From positions 1 to 32,827 of the forward strand of contig BLMJ01000083.1 in assembly GCA_011960625.1 (NCBI GenBank): a DNA stretch of 32,827 bases, written 5' to 3'. The notes under the pieces were generated by a model that was not told the origin of the DNA, ran no database searches, and was given only the letters and a program-made list of their open reading frames with translations. This document shows, piece by piece, positions 31,734 through 32,827 of the stretch. Source of the stretch: Lachnospiraceae bacterium (GTDB lineage Bacteria > Bacillota > Clostridia > Lachnospirales > Lachnospiraceae). The first letter of the stretch is position 1. Each line of letters starts with the position of its first letter. The position numbers were made by a program, and so were the translations under genes.

Positions 31734-32369
31734 ATGAAAAATCTAGTAATAGTCGGAGCAGGGGGATGCGGACGAGAAGTGCTCCAATGGGTAAGAGAGA
31801 TTAATAATAAAGAACAAAGTTGGAATATTAAAGGGTTTCTCGATGACAATCTTTATGCCCTGGATGGGTTAAACTGTAATGTTCCCATGCTGAGTACTGT
31901 GGATTCCTATGAAATACAGAAAGACGATGCATTTATCTGTTGTATAGGGAACAGTAAGATTCGAGAAATGGTGGTTAAGAAACTAAAATCGAAAGGGGCT
32001 CATTTTGCTACAATTATCCACCCAAGCGCGGTTGTTGCGGATAGCTGTACATTGGGAGAGGGCTGCATCCTCTATCCATTTTCCCTCATTTCTGACCATG
32101 CTGAGATAGGGGACGGCTGTATTATCAATATGTACTCTTCCGTGGCCCATGACTCTAAGGTCGGTGAGTTCTGTACCATCAGCGCTCACTGTGATGTGAC
32201 AGGGATGTGCAGTCTTGGAGAACGGGTATTTATGGGAACTACTTCTAACATGGTGCCTGGGGCTAAGATTGGAGCGGATGCCTATATATGTGCCGGAAGC
32301 ACAGTGATGTCAAGAGTGCGGGCCGGAGCAAAGGTAATGGGGATACCGGCTAAGATTATAAAGTTTTAA
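31734..32369 (+). CDS. PglD/NeuD-family sugar O/N-acetyltransferase
   Basis: The 211-residue protein has an N-terminal Rossmann-like domain (LVIVGAGGCGREVLQWV) and a C-terminal left-handed beta-helix of hexapeptide repeats (for example AEIGDGCIINMYSSVAHDSKVG and AKIGADAYICAGSTV), typical of PglD/NeuD acetyltransferases that use acetyl-CoA. PglD acetylates UDP-4-amino sugars made by PglE. The start is placed at ATG 31734, where the family sequence begins. The frame is open further up inside the PglC gene, but that part is unlike the family. The ATG has only TAAGGA directly in front, so coupling to the short upstream ORF is possible. Confidence 0.9.
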   Translation: MKNLVIVGAGGCGREVLQWVREINNKEQSWNIKGFLDDNLYALDGLNCNVPMLSTVDSYEIQKDDAFICCIGNSKIREMVVKKLKSKGAHFATIIHPSAVVADSCTLGEGCILYPFSLISDHAEIGDGCIINMYSSVAHDSKVGEFCTISAHCDVTGMCSLGERVFMGTTSNMVPGAKIGADAYICAGSTVMSRVRAGAKVMGIPAKIIKF

Positions 32370-32382
32370 AGGAGGGGAAGAA

Positions 32383-32604
32383 ATGGAACATTTTTTAGAA
32401 TTTGTAGCTGAAATTATGGAGGTTGAGCCAGCTATGATTTCCATGGAGACAGAGTATAGGAATTTTGAGAAATGGGATTCGTTTATGATGCTTACGTTAG
32501 TGATGGAGCTGGAACAGGAATATGAGGTTTCGATTCCAATGGAAGAGCTTAATCATGTGGAGACTTTGGCGGATGTATACCGAATGACCGTGAAGCATCC
32601 GTAA
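32383..32604 (+). CDS. Acyl carrier protein
   Basis: The 73-residue acidic helical protein carries the phosphopantetheine site S33 in KWDSFMMLTL, where primary-metabolism ACPs have DSLD or DSLE. It therefore belongs to the specialised carrier proteins found in polysaccharide and secondary metabolite operons. GGAGGGGAAGAA precedes the ATG. It lies 13 bases after the acetyltransferase and 18 bases before an FkbH-like start, which suggests it carries an acyl or glyceryl group to be placed on the sugar. Confidence 0.88.
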   Translation: MEHFLEFVAEIMEVEPAMISMETEYRNFEKWDSFMMLTLVMELEQEYEVSIPMEELNHVETLADVYRMTVKHP

Positions 32605-32622
32605 GATTTGGAGAGAATTACA

Positions 32623-32808
32623 GTGGATAAAAGGAAAGCAGCGCTTCTGTCAAATGTGACGGTTGATATGATCGGACAAAAATTGAGAAATGAGTTTCAA
32701 ATTTATATTCCGGAAGGCTTCGATACTTGGATACAGGAGATCGTCAATCCTGATTCAGGACTTTTTCTCTTTCAGCCGGAAACGGTGTTTGTACTCCTTG
32801 ATTTTTAA
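32623..32808 (+). CDS. FkbH-like protein, N-terminal fragment only
   Basis: A GTG at 32623, nine bases after GGAG (32610-32613), starts a 61-residue product whose sequence matches the N-terminus of FkbH/HAD-IIIC proteins: ALLSNVTVDMIGQKLRN, YIPEGFDTWIQEI and SGLFLFQPETVFVLLDF. Full-length members have several hundred residues and load glyceryl units on ACPs or are related phosphatase-like enzymes. The frame stops at TAA (32806-32808) in a T-rich stretch only 19 bases before the window end. It is either a pseudogene, a frameshift, or a sequence error near a contig end. TTG 32608 is another possible start. Confidence 0.7.
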   Translation: MDKRKAALLSNVTVDMIGQKLRNEFQIYIPEGFDTWIQEIVNPDSGLFLFQPETVFVLLDF

Positions 32809-32827
32809 TTTTTTTCCCATTTTTTAT

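Noticed and set aside
1..32827. tRNA, rRNA, insertion sequences, integrases or CRISPR arrays
   Set aside because: None was seen on either strand by reading; no transposase-like product or terminal inverted repeats were found.

Overview
The window reads as a low-to-mid GC Firmicute of the Lachnospiraceae (Clostridium cluster XIVa) type, probably a gut commensal. The main clues are a bile-acid 7alpha-hydroxysteroid dehydrogenase very like the Clostridium scindens enzyme, a GH31 alpha-glucosidase very like the Ruminococcus (Blautia) obeum enzyme, a DUF6465-type protein, a LoaP antiterminator at the head of a glycan operon, and strong purine-rich ribosome binding sites. This placement is inference from remembered protein families; no search was run.

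Layout. (1) Positions 2-10797 are one plus-strand type VIIb secretion (T7SSb/Ess/Yuk) locus: a 5'-truncated coiled-coil protein, a WXG100 protein with a YxxxD tail motif, a small EssA-like membrane protein, EsaB/YukD, EssB/YukC, the FHA plus triple-ATPase motor EssC/YukB, then an effector module: a Lap-like partner with an FxxxD motif, an LXG-like protein ending in a papain-like cysteine protease domain, a membrane-anchored protein (candidate immunity factor) and a small coiled-coil protein. (2) 10822-14498 is the NAD de novo operon nadA-nadB-nadC-niaR, with a consensus promoter whose -35 box lies inside an inverted repeat that is a likely NiaR operator. A cytidylate-kinase-like gene and a 10-TM metal exporter follow closely. 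(3) 16037-18670 holds three small units: a Lys/Ala-rich DUF6465 protein with its terminator, a multi-TM protein with an acidic tail, and a PHP-domain protein with its terminator. (4) feoAB lies on the minus strand under a promoter with a Fur-box-like site. (5) Then come a CmpB-family membrane protein and leuC-leuD-thrC in tight succession. (6) 25507-25737 is a 6S RNA gene with a consensus promoter and terminator. (7) The GH31 alpha-glucosidase and the 7alpha-HSDH follow, the latter with its own promoter and a strong terminator. (8) From about 28990 to the end there is a LoaP-headed glycan operon: loaP, DegT-family aminotransferase, PglC-like phosphoglycosyl transferase, PglD/NeuD-like acetyltransferase, acyl carrier protein and the start of an FkbH-like protein that stops just before the window end.

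How it works together. In the T7SS block, EssC, EssB, EsaB and the EssA-like protein would form the export machine. The WXG100 and Lap-like proteins carry the tail motifs used for targeting, and the LXG-like cysteine protease is the apparent cargo. In the glycan block, aminotransferase plus acetyltransferase plus PglC suggest a bacillosamine-like amino sugar placed on undecaprenyl phosphate, and the ACP/FkbH pair suggests further acyl or glyceryl decoration, with LoaP keeping polymerase processive through the operon. The least described parts are the protease effector module and the apparent lack of a normal start codon in loaP.
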